Position numbers and translations under genes: made by a program. From assembly GCA_030248215.1 (NCBI GenBank), contig JASANG010001731.1, positions 1 to 64,000 on the forward strand: 64,000 nucleotides of DNA, read 5' to 3'. How positions within the stretch are numbered: the stretch's first letter is position 1; the number at the start of each line of letters is the position of its first letter. Shown piece after piece: positions 22,425 through 33,752 of the stretch. This DNA comes from Enoplolaimus lenunculus (lineage: Eukaryota > Nematoda > Enoplea > Enoplida > Thoracostomopsidae). The notes under the pieces are model-generated. The model was given only the letters and a program-made list of their open reading frames with translations. It was not told where the DNA came from and made no database searches.

Positions 22425-22690
22425 TAACCCTTTCACTCTAGAGTATACTATGAGCAGCTAAATGCAATAATGTACGAGCAATACACACACTGCGAGCAGT
22501 GTTTAACATTTATAACATATGCGCAGTGCAAAATCTCCACAAGACGTGGGAGCCTACTCGTGCGCGAACGTCAAGCTCACATAGCTCAGTGGTCATCGTA
22601 AACGCCTCCCACCCGTGAGACTGGGGATCGAATCTTACCTTGAAATTACATCTCATATGAAAATGAAAATATTCATGTGACAAAGGCTTA
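22425..22690 (+). repeat. tRNA-derived SINE-like unit, complete copy
   Basis: Runs from TAACCCTTTCACTCTAGAGT to GACAAAGGCTTA. The tRNA-like part (22576-22642) has ATAGCTCAGTGGTC (box A) and GGGGATCGAATC (box B), the internal RNA polymerase III promoter layout. It cannot form a canonical tRNA acceptor stem as read, so it is tRNA-derived rather than a tRNA gene. Near-inverse ends (TTAACCCTTT and AAAGGGTTAA in sister copies) are unusual for a SINE and suggest a MITE-like frame around it. Confidence 0.65.
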
Positions 22691-23012
22691 AGGCGTACTT
22701 AAAATTTTAAAAGTACATTCATAAGTATAACCTAACCTGGCATGATCGCTCAAGCTATTGACGCAAGACAAACAAACGTTTAATTCAACGGATAGCTGCT
22801 GTACCGGATATATATCAGTAAACGAAGGGACGCGGCGCGTGTGTTAAAAATAAATAACAGTCCGTAACCGAATAACAAGGCTGGGTACCCTCTGCAGAGG
22901 CCAAATAAATATCAGTCTCCCCCTCTTATTCGGGTCGCTACAGTACGCACTCTTATAGATTGGGACCCCAAAATGGGGACCATCCCCTCTTATTTGGCTC
23001 ACTACAGTATGC
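22691..23012 (-). mobile_element. CTGTAGTGACCCG element, reverse copy
   Basis: The reverse complement of 35192-35566 in outline: GTACATTC, CAAACGTTTAATTCAACGG, AACAGTCCGTAACCGAATAA, ending CTTATTCGGGTCGCTACAGTA (about 22926-22949). A second end, CTCTTATTTGGCTCACTACAGTAT, follows at about 22987-23010. It abuts the SINE-like unit on the left and a TTAGGC element on the right. Confidence 0.65.
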
Positions 23013-23211
23013 ATGCAGGGGTCCATGTATAGAACAGGGCCGGATCGTTTTCCGGCGGGTTGTACTAGAGTCAGTTTAAGCTTTAGTCTAATTTCTTTGC
23101 TTAGGCTTAGGCTTAGTCTCATCCTTCCGCTTAGGCTACTCTTAGGCTTAGGCTTAGAAATATGCTAATACTACTGTTCCGGCCTTGTTCTATACATGGG
23201 TCCCATGCAGG
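23013..23211. mobile_element. TTAGGC-bearing TIR element
   Basis: The left end GTCCATGTATAGAACAGGGC is mirrored on the right by CCTTGTTCTATACATGGGTC. The interior holds GCTTAGGCTTAGGCTTAG and further TTAGGC-like units, degenerate between. About 199 bp, no open frame. This is the most compact copy and best defines the ends of the family. Confidence 0.7.
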
Positions 23212-24407
23212 TTTCGGAATCAAACTATTTTTTGCAAATTCCGACCGAAAAACAATCCTGGGAAGTCTAGCCAAGTGTTACGTGTAGCGCGTGTTTAATT
23301 AACTATCTTGTTTTGCTAATTCGCTTAGTTAAGATTGTTCTAAAAACGTGTCCTCTGATTGGCTATTGAAATATAATTGAGTGTGAACAACTCTCGACCT
23401 GATATTCGTTTTACTTGTTTTAGTCATTTCCTTTTGACAATTACTTTTACGAAATTTAGACCTATTAGCTTCAAACCAAATTTGCAGCGAGCAGCTACTG
23501 CGCAATCGAGCAAAAATCTACTGTTGAAACAAAATCCTACAAAACTGGACACTACTTAGTATCGTTTCAGCGAAAAAATCTATTTCACTTTCAACTGTAT
23601 ATTTACCGAAGCCATGTAGGTATATACAAGCTTTATTTTTAGATTTAAGATTTAATGATCTAATTTTTATGTTCTGGACCTAGGTGGACTGAAATAATTT
23701 TGGATGTATTAATTGAAAAACAAGTTGTAACTTTTAGTGTGACGATGGGTTTTTTAAACACCACGGCTCCAAATCGAGTCCCCAAAATAAACGCAATAAA
23801 ATAGTCATTTTAGAAATGCCGGTTCGCCATAGCTGAAAATTATTGCACCAACTCAACCAGCACTCGTCGCTGTCTATAACTGCGGCGAAAACGAACTTTA
23901 CAACCAACACTATAAAGAAACAACAGTTTAATTTTGCATCATTTAGTCAGTTTTTAATTTGCTCTTAAACAAACCGTTTAAGTTAAGCTGGCGTTTCGTT
24001 GCACACCCTTGTTGGTAATGGCTATCTGAACGTTTTACAACTCGGTTGATTTGGGATGATCCATTTGATAGCTTGTCGGAATTACTTGACCGTTTAAACT
24101 AACTCATGATCAGATCACAAGATATATATTTATATATTTGTTACAAAATTACTAAAAACGTGCATCTCAATGCAGTATATAGTATATAATACAAAACGGA
24201 ACCAACGACATCAATGTATTTTGTTTATTTTTGAATTCTACGCCCGTAGTCTGAAAGTGACCTATTTAGATTCAACACCAATTTGCTACAATAGTCTCTC
24301 GACACCAATAACCCATTGTCGAACTTTTCATTTTTCTGCCAAAGCCTTCATTCCAACCCCCACAACATCATGCTGTTGCCATTGTTGCCTATACGTGTAC
24401 TAAGATG
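23212..24407. other. No gene seen
   Basis: AT-rich sequence with short open frames only (for example 23377-23559 and 24170-24403), without recognisable domains, good splice context or codon bias. Confidence 0.5.
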
Positions 24408-24523
24408 CTAGATGAAACACACAGTAGTGGACAGAAATAGCCCTGATTTTAAGGATATGCCAGAACCTTAAAATTCAGGCGCATCTTACATAACCGTCTC
24501 ACTACCCATGTCTTTCATCTAAC
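24408..24523. mobile_element. 116-bp hairpin MITE, TIR TAGATGAAA
   Basis: The left arm CTAGATGAAACACACAGTAG and CCCTGATTTTAAGG are mirrored by CCTTAAAATTCAGG and CACTACCCATGTCTTTCATC, giving an imperfect fold-back over almost the whole length. No coding capacity. Confidence 0.55.
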
Positions 24524-24639
24524 GTTAGATTGTGATCACGACGAAATACTAATAGACGGTTGTAAATGTTTCATGGCTTATAGCCGTAAAGATGTAGGAA
24601 GGAAGCTTTACGGTATAGTCATTGTAACGAAAAGTTTAC

Positions 24640-24722
24640 ATAGCTGCGTTGCTCAGTACTTAGACCAGCAGATCGGTGATCCGTATTCCATACTTCGTGA
24701 GTTCGAGTCCTGCCACAATCGT
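24640..24722 (+). repeat. tRNA-like segment (SINE remnant?)
   Basis: TTGCTCAGTACTTAGACC resembles box A, and GAGTTCGAGTCCTGCC resembles box B about 50 nt further on. The acceptor and T stems do not pair properly, so a working tRNA is unlikely. It may be a second, different tRNA-derived family. Confidence 0.35.
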
Positions 24723-25245
24723 AATAAATTTCCTTTTAAGCGTTCTATTTACTATCCGGTTATTGGCGGTTTCCAAAAGTTTAGAGCCGAGGCCGCATGA
24801 TTAATAATAGTTTGATATATAATAGTGAAAAACTGGCGAGCGATAAGCCAAATTTGCTGCTAAATCTTAGTGCAAAATTTCGGTTTGAATCTTTATCTGA
24901 AAGAGGTAGCGGCTGGTGTGCGACCTTGTAGCCGCCGGCTGGATTAACTTACATTTGATATTGAGAAGTACGATATTGCTTGGTTTATCGTCGACAAAAT
25001 CAACATACCGTACTGTAGTGACACGAATAACAGGAAGCAATGGTGTAGCCAGCGGGTTCAGATGACTTTTCAAAATCCTTGCTATGCCATGACCGCAGTA
25101 TTTGTGAAAATTAATAGGAATTAAGGTTCAAAAATACGTATATCAATCTTTACTGCAATATCAATCCTGTGGTCTATGGGCTCATGGGACAAAAAGAAGT
25201 CATGCAATGCTCCGATTTATTTCAGCTCGCAGGCAGAAAGTTTAG

Positions 25246-25342
25246 CCTCAAGCCCGGGCCCAGGCCGCTCAGGCCCGTGGGCGCAACATTTGTGCTTGAG
25301 CCAGGCCCAGGCCGAGGCTCGGGCCTGTTCCAACCCTGCCCA
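25246..25342. repeat. GC-rich GGCCC repeat tract
   Basis: A sharp rise in G+C with CAGGCCCAGGCCGAGGCTC-like units ending CCAACCCTGCC. On the minus strand it starts CAGGGTTGGAACAGGCCCGA, reminiscent of hAT-type ends. The opposite end is not found. Confidence 0.45.
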
Positions 25343-25429
25343 TAGGTGATGGATGCAGACAACCACAGATTTTTAACGACATTCTGTGTTGTTGGCCCAT
25401 GTTAATTATAAGGGTCTGCCCACTGTGAA

Positions 25430-25800
25430 TTTCTTAGTCTCCAGTCTTCCAGTGACTCAGCCTCCCAATGTTCCAGTGTCGCAGTCTCCCAGTGTCTCTG
25501 TATTCCAGTGTCCCAGTGTCTAAGTCTCCCAGTGACCCAGTCTTTCAATGTTCACAGTCTCCCAGTATGCCAGTCTAAGACCCAGTTTTCAAGTGACTTA
25601 ATCTCTCAATGTTCAGTCTCCCAGTCTCCCGGTGTCCCAATCTCCCAATATCCCACTCTTTCAATGTCCCTGAGTCCCAGCGTCTTAGTCTCCAAGTGAC
25701 CCAGTCTAACAAATGTTCACGGTCTCACAGTGTTCCAGTGTCAGGCTTCCAGTGTCTTAGTCTCCAAGTATCCAGGGCTCTCAGTCGTCCAGGTTCCCAA
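25430..25800. repeat. CCCAGTGTC minisatellite
   Basis: Degenerate head-to-tail units of about 9-10 bp, such as CCCAGTGTC, TCCCAGTGA and CAGTCTC, over about 370 bp. Shorter runs of the same unit appear at about 26880-26985, next to the other end of the host element. Open frames here reflect the repeat and are not genes. Confidence 0.75.
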
Positions 25801-26163
25801 TAGCTTCTCAGTGGATATGTCTTTGTTGTGGAATTCAGTATAGTCATCCATAGTGATTTTATATTCCCGAAGAGCTTCTTTTAGGCTCTATTTCAGGTGG
25901 ACACTTTGTAAGTGGTTTTCGTGATATTAAAGCCAAAACCTGAAGCATTTTGCATGCTTAATACAAAATTGCAAAGAATATACAAAGACCAAACATAAGG
26001 TTAAATATAAACTTGAGTCTAAACGTAAACATAATTCAAAGCCTAAACCTAAGCGTAATCTTAAGCCTACCCCTAAACTAAGTTTCAGATGAAGCCTAAG
26101 CGTAGGCTAAGGTATAACCTAAGCCTAACTCAAAACCTAATCTTAAGCCTGAATCAAAATTGG

Positions 26164-26306
26164 TAAATGTATAGAACAGGGCAGTAACAGTAATATAAAC
26201 ATGCTCCTAAGCCTAAGCCTAAAGCCTGAGCAAAAAATTACTCTAAAGCTTACTTATTCTATTGTAGTCCCTCAGAAAAACTTCCGCTCCTGAAATTTAC
26301 ATTGGC
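26164..26306. mobile_element. TTAGGC-bearing TIR element
   Basis: AATGTATAGAACAGGGCAGT at the left, CTCCTAAGCCTAAGCCTAAA inside, then GCAAAAAATTACTCTAAAGC and CTTCCGCTCCTGAAATTTAC at the right, ending in ACATTGG. The same order of blocks recurs at 26556, 52615 and, in reverse, 45734. Confidence 0.6.
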
Positions 26307-26555
26307 TGGCTTAGGCTTACGCTTAGGTTTAGGTTTCAACTTAGGCTTTAAGCATAGTTTTTGGCTTAGGGTTAGGCTTAGGCATAGGTTTTGGCATTGG
26401 CTTAAATTTAGGGTTTGCCATAGATTATACACGTAAAATTGAAAAAATTTACATATGGCAACATTTAAATATAATTTGGAGAACAATTATCAAACTGAAT
26501 ATAGATGTATCTTCCAGTAATATATCCAACCCATCTGACCCTTCAAATATTGGGC

Positions 26556-26730
26556 CAATGTATAGAACAGGGTGGAACAGTAGCAAGTATATTCCTAGGC
26601 CTAAGCTAAAGCATAACAATGAGCCTACACCTTAGCCTAAGCTTAAACATAAGCAAAAAATAGCCTAAAGTTTAAGGTTACTTTATTCCAGTTCTGCAGT
26701 ATAACGTACCGCCGGTGAACTTTACATGGG
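26556..26730. mobile_element. TTAGGC-bearing TIR element
   Basis: Starts CAATGTATAGAACAGGGTGG and ends GAACTTTACATGGG, with CCTAAGC-like units and the GCAAAAAATAGCCTAAAG block between. Copies are diverged, so these are not recent duplications. Confidence 0.6.
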
Positions 26731-27005
26731 TTGGAGATTGAATGATAAACATGGCTGGGCTTTTTACATATTTCCAAATCTAGTTTCTAGTATTAGCCCT
26801 CGGACTAAGCCTAAGCTTTTGCTTATGACTAAGCATAAGTGTATGTTTAAAAACCAAAGCCAGAGTTTAAGCGTGTCTGGGAATTTCTCAGTCGAACAGT
26901 TTTCTAGTCTCCTAGTGTGCCAATCCTTCAGTTTCCATTCTCCAAGAGTCCCAGTCTGCCAGTGTCCCAGTCTCCCAGTGGGCAGGCCCTTATAATTAAC
27001 ATGGA

Positions 27006-29036
27006 CCGTGTGGTTCATAAGCAGACAAAATATTACCCAATAGTCTAATAGCGTTAAAACGTGCGCCACGCTGTAAATGTTTATATGAATATTTTTTGTT
27101 TTAAATTTAATTTTAAGAATTTCAAAAACACCTAAACATTCCTTTCAAATTCGAATTTCGTTTTTGCATCCAAACAAATTGAAATTGTTATATTTGAAAA
27201 ATTAAGTTTTCAAAATTTTAACCGATACCGGTTTCAGTTGTGCAATCAGATACCAAATCATAGTATAATTCGGTCTTTAACCGCAGGAAGAGAAGCCAGA
27301 GGTGGATCAAGGAAGAGACAAATTAAACGCTCAAAAATTCTTGTATTGTGCATCGGCATAGCTATTTTTTGTTAGGCCAGTGTAACTTCGTGAAAGCAAA
27401 TGTTTGAATATTGAATTAAAAAACTGTTCTGAAGCTTGTTCCACGCGCTTTTGTTTTGTTTCTCCATAAATTTCAGACGAAGATGTATTCCCCTTAACCA
27501 TCCCTTGTATACGACATTGATATTATGACTTGGCACACTACTTAGGGGCAAGAACTGTTTAAGCACACCTCTCGTTCCTGCAACAGGCATGCCGAAAAAC
27601 CTATGAACCATCAAAATGCAGATTAAAGTACTGAGGTTCAGCCTGGAAACTCTTCAATACAAATCAATACATTATATGCCAATCGTTTTAGGTTTTAAGG
27701 GAGCCAAAGCCTAACATATAGCAGAAACCATAGTTCCATTAGCATAATTGCCCGTATGTAAAAACTTACTTTTATTAATATATGTATACATTATTATATG
27801 TAGATATAGTAATGTTTTATATACCTGAAACAATAAATTATAATTTTTGTGTCAATTTACCTATCTTTGTTTGAGTGATAGCAAATAAAAAATAGGAAAA
27901 GTTTTATTCAAGAAGTTCGAAAGCCAATAGGTGGTCGCTTGTACGTCTAAACCTAAAGCTTAAGCCTAATGCATAGACACAAAGCAATATTTTATTTCAC
28001 GACACAGTGTCAAGAGTTTAAGACGTTTACATGTTAACTCTCTAACGCTCGTCATATATGCCATGAATTCCAGACTTGAAATTATGAAATTTTTCAGAAA
28101 AACATAAAAACAAATTCGTCTGAAATTCTAAGACACTCAGTTTAAAATATGAAACGTTTCAGAAATATATATTAGAGAAAATTTGCTCGAAATTAAAATA
28201 TTCAAATTATATTGGTTTTACAATAAAAAATAAACGGGATGTCTCCTTATTTAGACAGATAAGCTCAACCAAATCGCTTATTTTGCAACTTAGGATTTCT
28301 TTTTTGGTTTTTTATGTTTCGCGGGTAAGCGGCAACATATGCCTGAAAAAAATCTGTGCAAATACATGCAGTTTTTAAACGTCCGCTTTTTAGAAATAAA
28401 AAAACAAACCATCAACACTGTAAAGCATTTTGCTTCGCTAAATTAAACTCAAAGCTACTCGTCTTGGAGATTGGCACAAATTCACAAACCACCTGGTCTC
28501 ACTATTAAAATCCAATTTTACCCTTTAGTATTTCTTAATTCATTCAAATTTAATGGCAAAGAACCTGAACTGCCTGATGTCAATAGAACCAGTTGTCAAG
28601 CTGTTTTAACCAACATGAAACAAACCCGCTTCAAGAACGCAGCCGCGATTTCATTTCGATAGGGTATACCTCAAGTTTACAGTTTGACGAGCGCGTATTG
28701 CTCGGATTTAATTTTGAACATGGTAAAATTGCGTTTTTTTCTTATCCCTCCAGATATTTCGATGGGTATGTATCCCCCTGTATATATTCCCTTGTATACT
28801 TTTACCGTAGGGCGTTTAGCTGAGGATAATCAAGCTAAAAGCAATATTCTGTCGGCTGTGGTTGAGTAGAAAATTTTCATTTAAATTTAATGCGACGATT
28901 TAAAAAGAAATATTTTCCTCATTTAATCGAGTGATGCCGGTGTAAATTTAAAGATTGCCAGGGTACCGCTTCAAATACAATACTGGTTTAAAATACGCTA
29001 GCAAATTTTACAACAATTCAATACAGGTAAAGGGTT
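27006..29036. other. No gene seen
   Basis: AT-rich sequence with short frames only. The frames at 27372-27614 (minus) and 28471-28869 (plus) show no domain that I recognise. Confidence 0.5.
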
Positions 29037-29192
29037 GCGCTATACTTGTCATACGGCGCCGTCTGTCACCATACAATATGGTACGTGAGTATACTTCGCG
29101 TGCCATATTGCACCGTGACGTACAGTGACGGACGGCGCCCTACAGCTATTGGACGGTGACGGACGGCACCGGACGTCGTCAAAAATATAGCG
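29037..29192. mobile_element. Inverted-repeat element, TIR GCGCTATA, CGGCGCCGTC arms
   Basis: GCGCTATACTTG, CGGCGCCGTCTGTCACC at the left and GGACGGCACCGGACGTCGTC, AAAAATATAGCGC at the right are inverse of each other with gaps. The centre holds a second palindrome, CAATATGGTACG with CGTGCCATATTG. The G+C content is far above the surroundings. Confidence 0.6.
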
Positions 29193-31248
29193 CTACTCGA
29201 TCAGTATGCAACCCAAGATCTTCCTCCGGATTTGGGTCAGTTTAGCATTAAAAGGTTTAAAAAGTGTTAAGTGTTAAGTGTAAAATTTGTTCAACATTTA
29301 AAACGAGGCTTTTTTAGCGATATTTATAGTTTTGAGGTTAATTTATATAAAATTCATATAGTTGCTGAAATTTGTTTAAAAACATCGCTCGGAAATAAAA
29401 AGTTTGAAAACATTTCGTGGATTATCGTTCAAATTAGCGATGTCACCATCATTTAAACGGCATGTTTGAGTGTGATTTCTAGTAAAATTTTACCCATCGC
29501 TTTCAGCATTGGTTGTACCCAGACAATTCTAAATGCAAGCCTTGTTAAAAAAACTTTTTCAGCAATGCCATGCTTAACACTCTCATACCTCAAATTTGGG
29601 GACGCTCATACGCTTGGAGGCTATCACAAAATTTAAAACAAATGTTACATCAAACTTAATTTTGCCGAGTAAATTTGGTCTGATAGATCGCTCGTTTCGC
29701 TCGCTAAACTTTCCTCAACTGATTCACATAAATCGAAACAGTTCGATCCGATGCACAACACTGTTCGTAGTGTTTCAATATATTTTATGTATATTCATTC
29801 AGACTCCAACGGGTTCCAAATTTGCTCCGAATGGTACAAAACGTAGTTATTTTATACAAAAATAGTTTTTGCTGAGTCGATAGGAGTGAAATGAAAATAA
29901 CAAAAATACTTTTTCTTTTTGTTTAACACAAATTATAGGTTAGACTTAGTAATACCTAATCTGGCAAACTCTGGCGAATTAGTCGACTTATATGCATATA
30001 TTCAAATGTCATACTTATAAATGTTTATATACAAAGTGTTAATTTCTAATTTATCATCGCAAACCAAATATATATGTGTGTACTCTAAGGCAGAATATAC
30101 CATTCTTCCTGGCAAAAGCGGAATTAATAATCACATTACAATTATATTTCTAAACTAAATCGATTTTCGACTTTATTAGCTGTGTGAGTTCGCAAACGAA
30201 ATATTAAGCTCTCTCGCGTGCCTGCCTCAGGTAAACTATCGACTAAAAACCTAAATTAGAAAACTAAGCTGCCTATAGCTCGTATATATAACTCGAAACC
30301 AATAATCAAACATTGCTAAAATTAGCTTGGCATATATGTACCTGGAGAATTTAGCACAGAAATCTGTTATACCTTTCTATGCATACCACTCGAGCGCAAT
30401 CATATATCGAAGTACGGCTCTGAATCAGTAGTTTAGATAACTAGGGAGTCTTGACCCCCTCGATAACTATATAATCTGTTTTGGAACTGTTTGGTTAGCT
30501 TCGAAATAAGGCAAATCTCTCGTACGCCGCCCTGAACTTTTGTTTGGTCTTCTCCCCTCTTACATGTTGGGACTGGGTATATTGCTAATAGCTAGAGGCG
30601 TAGGGTCAGCTACATATGAATTTTTTACCCCATGTAGGTTATTCAGCAGCCTTAAAACAAGCCTTTTCTGATCCGCTTCAGAAATTTTGTGGGGATATTT
30701 CCATTATTCATCCCCCTTGTATAATTCCCTGAAGGCTACGTCCCGATGAAACAGCCAACCAGAACCAAAAAGCTAAAACACTCAGTGTACATCCGTAGGG
30801 CTTATAATTATCAATCGTAAAAATGAAGATATAACGATGATGATATAATCTCAATAATGTTCGCAATATATATTTGACAAAAAGAATTACATAGCTAGCA
30901 GACCAGAAGCGTTAGCCAGGATTTTAGTTTGAACGGGGTCAAAACCTCATTTTGGAACGCATTTTGCAAGCGAGCAAGAAAATTTTTTTAACTCTAAAAT
31001 CCAGCCGGTTATTTTAAGACCTGTAGAAGTGCCTGGTCTAATGTCTTCAAAAATAACGGACACATCTATTTGTTTATCTCCTCTTGTATAAAAACAGTGC
31101 GTGTAGAAAAAACAATACGACAATAAATACGAATGCGAGAGAGAGAGACAGAATGAGATGAGAGTGCAAACGTAGCAAGATAAAGCAAACTGTGACATAT
31201 CATGATGCAGATGAACAACGCCGAGTAATGGGAACCAAACCAAATATT

Positions 31249-31297
<49 letters not shown>

Positions 31298-33678
31298 GTA
31301 ATACAATATATACATTTGGTATTCTGGCATTCGAATTAACTGTTTGCCCAAACGATAATCATGAGCCTTTTCGCTATCAATTGTTTAGATGCAATTGTGT
31401 AAGGGGTGATGCCAGCTTATCATTTCACTAAACTATAACACCGTTTAAAAGTTTTTTGCGAACGAGAAAAATTTTTTTGGAACTCCAAGATCCACAAGTT
31501 ACTTGAAAGCATACAAAAATCTGCCGTTTTTACTCATTTTTACACAACTTTCTCAAGAATAAACCTCTGCCTGTCTATTGTAGACGCCATTGAAATATGG
31601 TTAATGTATATAATAAGTCAAAAATGTATTTGACCATGAAATATATCGTTGAGATTATTATACTATTTGACGCATTATTATGGGTGCCGGTGCTATAATG
31701 ATCGATGCCTGGGTTATGATGAAGAAGAATTGAATGCCTACATAAAGCCGAGTGCCGAATTGGTATTCTAATTTTTTTCAGGTTTTTTATATATCAGAGT
31801 ATTTACAGAATCATTGCTGATGATTACTGCGCAAATTTAGAAAATATATCACGCACAGTAAACGTTATGATCAAAAAAATTCCTAACTCAGCCACTGACT
31901 ATAAATATCATCAAATCGAATACGATTTCGGCCAAAAAATACTACGGCATTTTTTTGCATTCATAAATCTATATAATTTATCCAACTTGCTTACGCGGTA
32001 TACACGCAGATAATATAGAAAACCTCATAGAACTTTTTCATGGGTTTACGTCGAGTCTACGCGCTGCGATTTTTGCAAAAGCTTGTCACATATCTTAGAA
32101 AATTCATCATATAAATATATATTTATTACAATTATTCTTGCTCATGTCGTTTAGTTCCAAACTGAGATGCTGAAATTACCGGGTCCCGGCTCTAAAAAAG
32201 ATCAAAAACTTGGGGTTTCTAAACATGGTGTTGGCAAATTGTTGTTTCAAAACAATGCAATGCTTCCTACTAGAACAAATTTAATTTAGTATCGAAGGAA
32301 CTGGTTTTTCTACATCATATTTTCTCGCCACCCTTGGCAATCTTTTTTAATATCATTTCCGCTAAGAATATAGGGGGCTATGCCTTCTCAAATATAGGGT
32401 GCTGTGCCTTTGCGGGATTTCAGCAGAGACGTCAAAATACACATCACTTGTACAGGTTTTTAAGTATCTGAACGCAATAAATCACAAAAATTTAACGCTC
32501 GAACCGCCCATCTGCAATTTTATTAGCTTTTGACAAAATTTTATGTTCTTCCAAAATATAGATTTTGCAAATTTATGGGAGACACTTTGAAAAACCCCTG
32601 ACGTTAACTTTTGCCGCATGAAAAGTCTGAAGTTTTTTATGGTCCGTTGCTATTTGATTGAGTACCTTCATGATTTCACTATTATACTCAACTTTTCGTA
32701 TTCTCAAGCGACAATATATAGATAGCAGGTAAGACTGTGCGCGGTGACAGCTATATTTAGCTTACCGTCAAGCATAATTCATTATGGGTTGACGGACACT
32801 GAAAAGTAATAAGTTATAATCATGCCGCTGTAGTTTAACTTATTAGAAATATCCAGAGAGTAGATGTGGCCAAATTCAAATAAATTGATGTGTGCTCAGT
32901 AGTAACCACTGCGTTATTAAAACAGCATTGTTAAAGATTTGGCAAAGCCGTGGTAAAAACCAATATTTTAATCGCTTTTTGGATCCCGCCAATTCTGAGC
33001 GCTGTCACCTTTGATGATCTTCACCTGATTATTTCGCACCTACGAATCTGGCAAAAGTTTAAATTTTGGAATGGGCTGAAGAAGAGACATCATGATTCAT
33101 GAGAAGCTCAAAAGCGCAAAAATAATTTCTTAAACCGATTGATTGTTAGACGAACTCCGAATGGGTATTAGTCCCTTGCTGTGCAAGGAAAAAGTTAAAT
33201 GCTGTGAAGCTAAATTTACGACAAACTTTCGATGTGCAGGCAAAGACAGACAGTGCTGCAGCCAAGCAAGATACAGCCTACTAAGGTTGGCTTCAGCCTC
33301 CGGTAGAATTTTAGCCAAAAGTGACGGTAATTTCGTTGCTGAAATTTTTCACAGTTTTGCAAAAATCTATCGTTCGGGTGTGCATTGGACGTTAACTTTT
33401 TGTATTTATTGTGAGCAGGTCAGTGCCGGTGTAGACAGAGATGAGAGCTCCCCAAAATTCTAGGGGGGCCCAAACTCACGAGCAAAGCGAGCGAGAAGCC
33501 AGACGCATGTTAAAACTTCGGCGGTTTTTGTTTCAACCGGTTAGGGTGGGGGCCTGTTCAGGTGTGGCTCCCACCCAAATAGGTCGGTAAGTGAGGTGGC
33601 TGCTCCAACCCCGGAGCAGGTATTTGTCAGGATTTGTTAAAAATGTCTAAAACCAAATTTTTTTGACATTTTATAACC
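29193..33678. other. No gene seen; (AAC)n inside
   Basis: About 4.5 kb of AT-rich DNA with only short frames. Apart from the (AAC)n microsatellite near 31.25 kb I see no structure. The frame at 33143-33463 is Cys-rich, but its composition and context do not support a gene. Confidence 0.45.
31249..31295 (+). repeat. (AAC)n microsatellite
   Basis: A nearly pure AAC run of 47 bp. It would encode poly-Asn in one frame, as in the 79-codon frame 31192-31431, but nothing else supports coding. The same class of trinucleotide occurs inside the helicase exons. Confidence 0.9.
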
Positions 33679-33752
33679 TACACTGCAAAAAAGAATGGTG
33701 AGTAGAGCGTATTTCACAAAGAGTCAATTTGATTCACCTTTTTTGCAGTGTA
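33679..33752. mobile_element. TA-flanked MITE, TIR CACTGCAAAAAA
   Basis: TA-CACTGCAAAAAAG at the left and CTTTTTTGCAGTG-TA at the right, 74 bp in all. The ends match those of the larger element at 58918-59130, so it is probably an internally deleted relative. TA duplication and CAGTG-type ends fit the Tc1/mariner group. Confidence 0.7.

Larger units (their letters stand above)
25395..27005. mobile_element. 1.6 kb inverted-end element filled with minisatellite and TTAGGC units
   Basis: The left end CATGTTAATTATAAGGGTCT plus GCCCACTG (25399-25426) is mirrored by CAGTGGGC plus AGGCCCTTATAATTAACATG (about 26976-27003). Just inside both ends are CCCAGTGTC minisatellite units; the middle holds two TTAGGC elements (26164-26306, 26556-26730) and further TTAGGC-like tracts (26036-26160, 26308-26400). 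No transposase frame. It may be one composite element or a TIR element that gained the others by insertion. Confidence 0.6.

Noticed and set aside
22576-22642. A functional tRNA gene
   Set aside because: It is one of several diverged copies embedded in a longer repeat unit, without a proper acceptor stem.
24640-24722. A functional tRNA gene
   Set aside because: Acceptor and T stems do not pair; only box-like words are present.
25508-25803. Ser/Gln-rich open frames as a secreted repeat protein
   Set aside because: They follow directly from the CCCAGTGTC minisatellite and exist in more than one frame.
31192-31431. Poly-Asn protein frame
   Set aside because: Only the (AAC)n microsatellite makes it notable; its flanks do not look coding.
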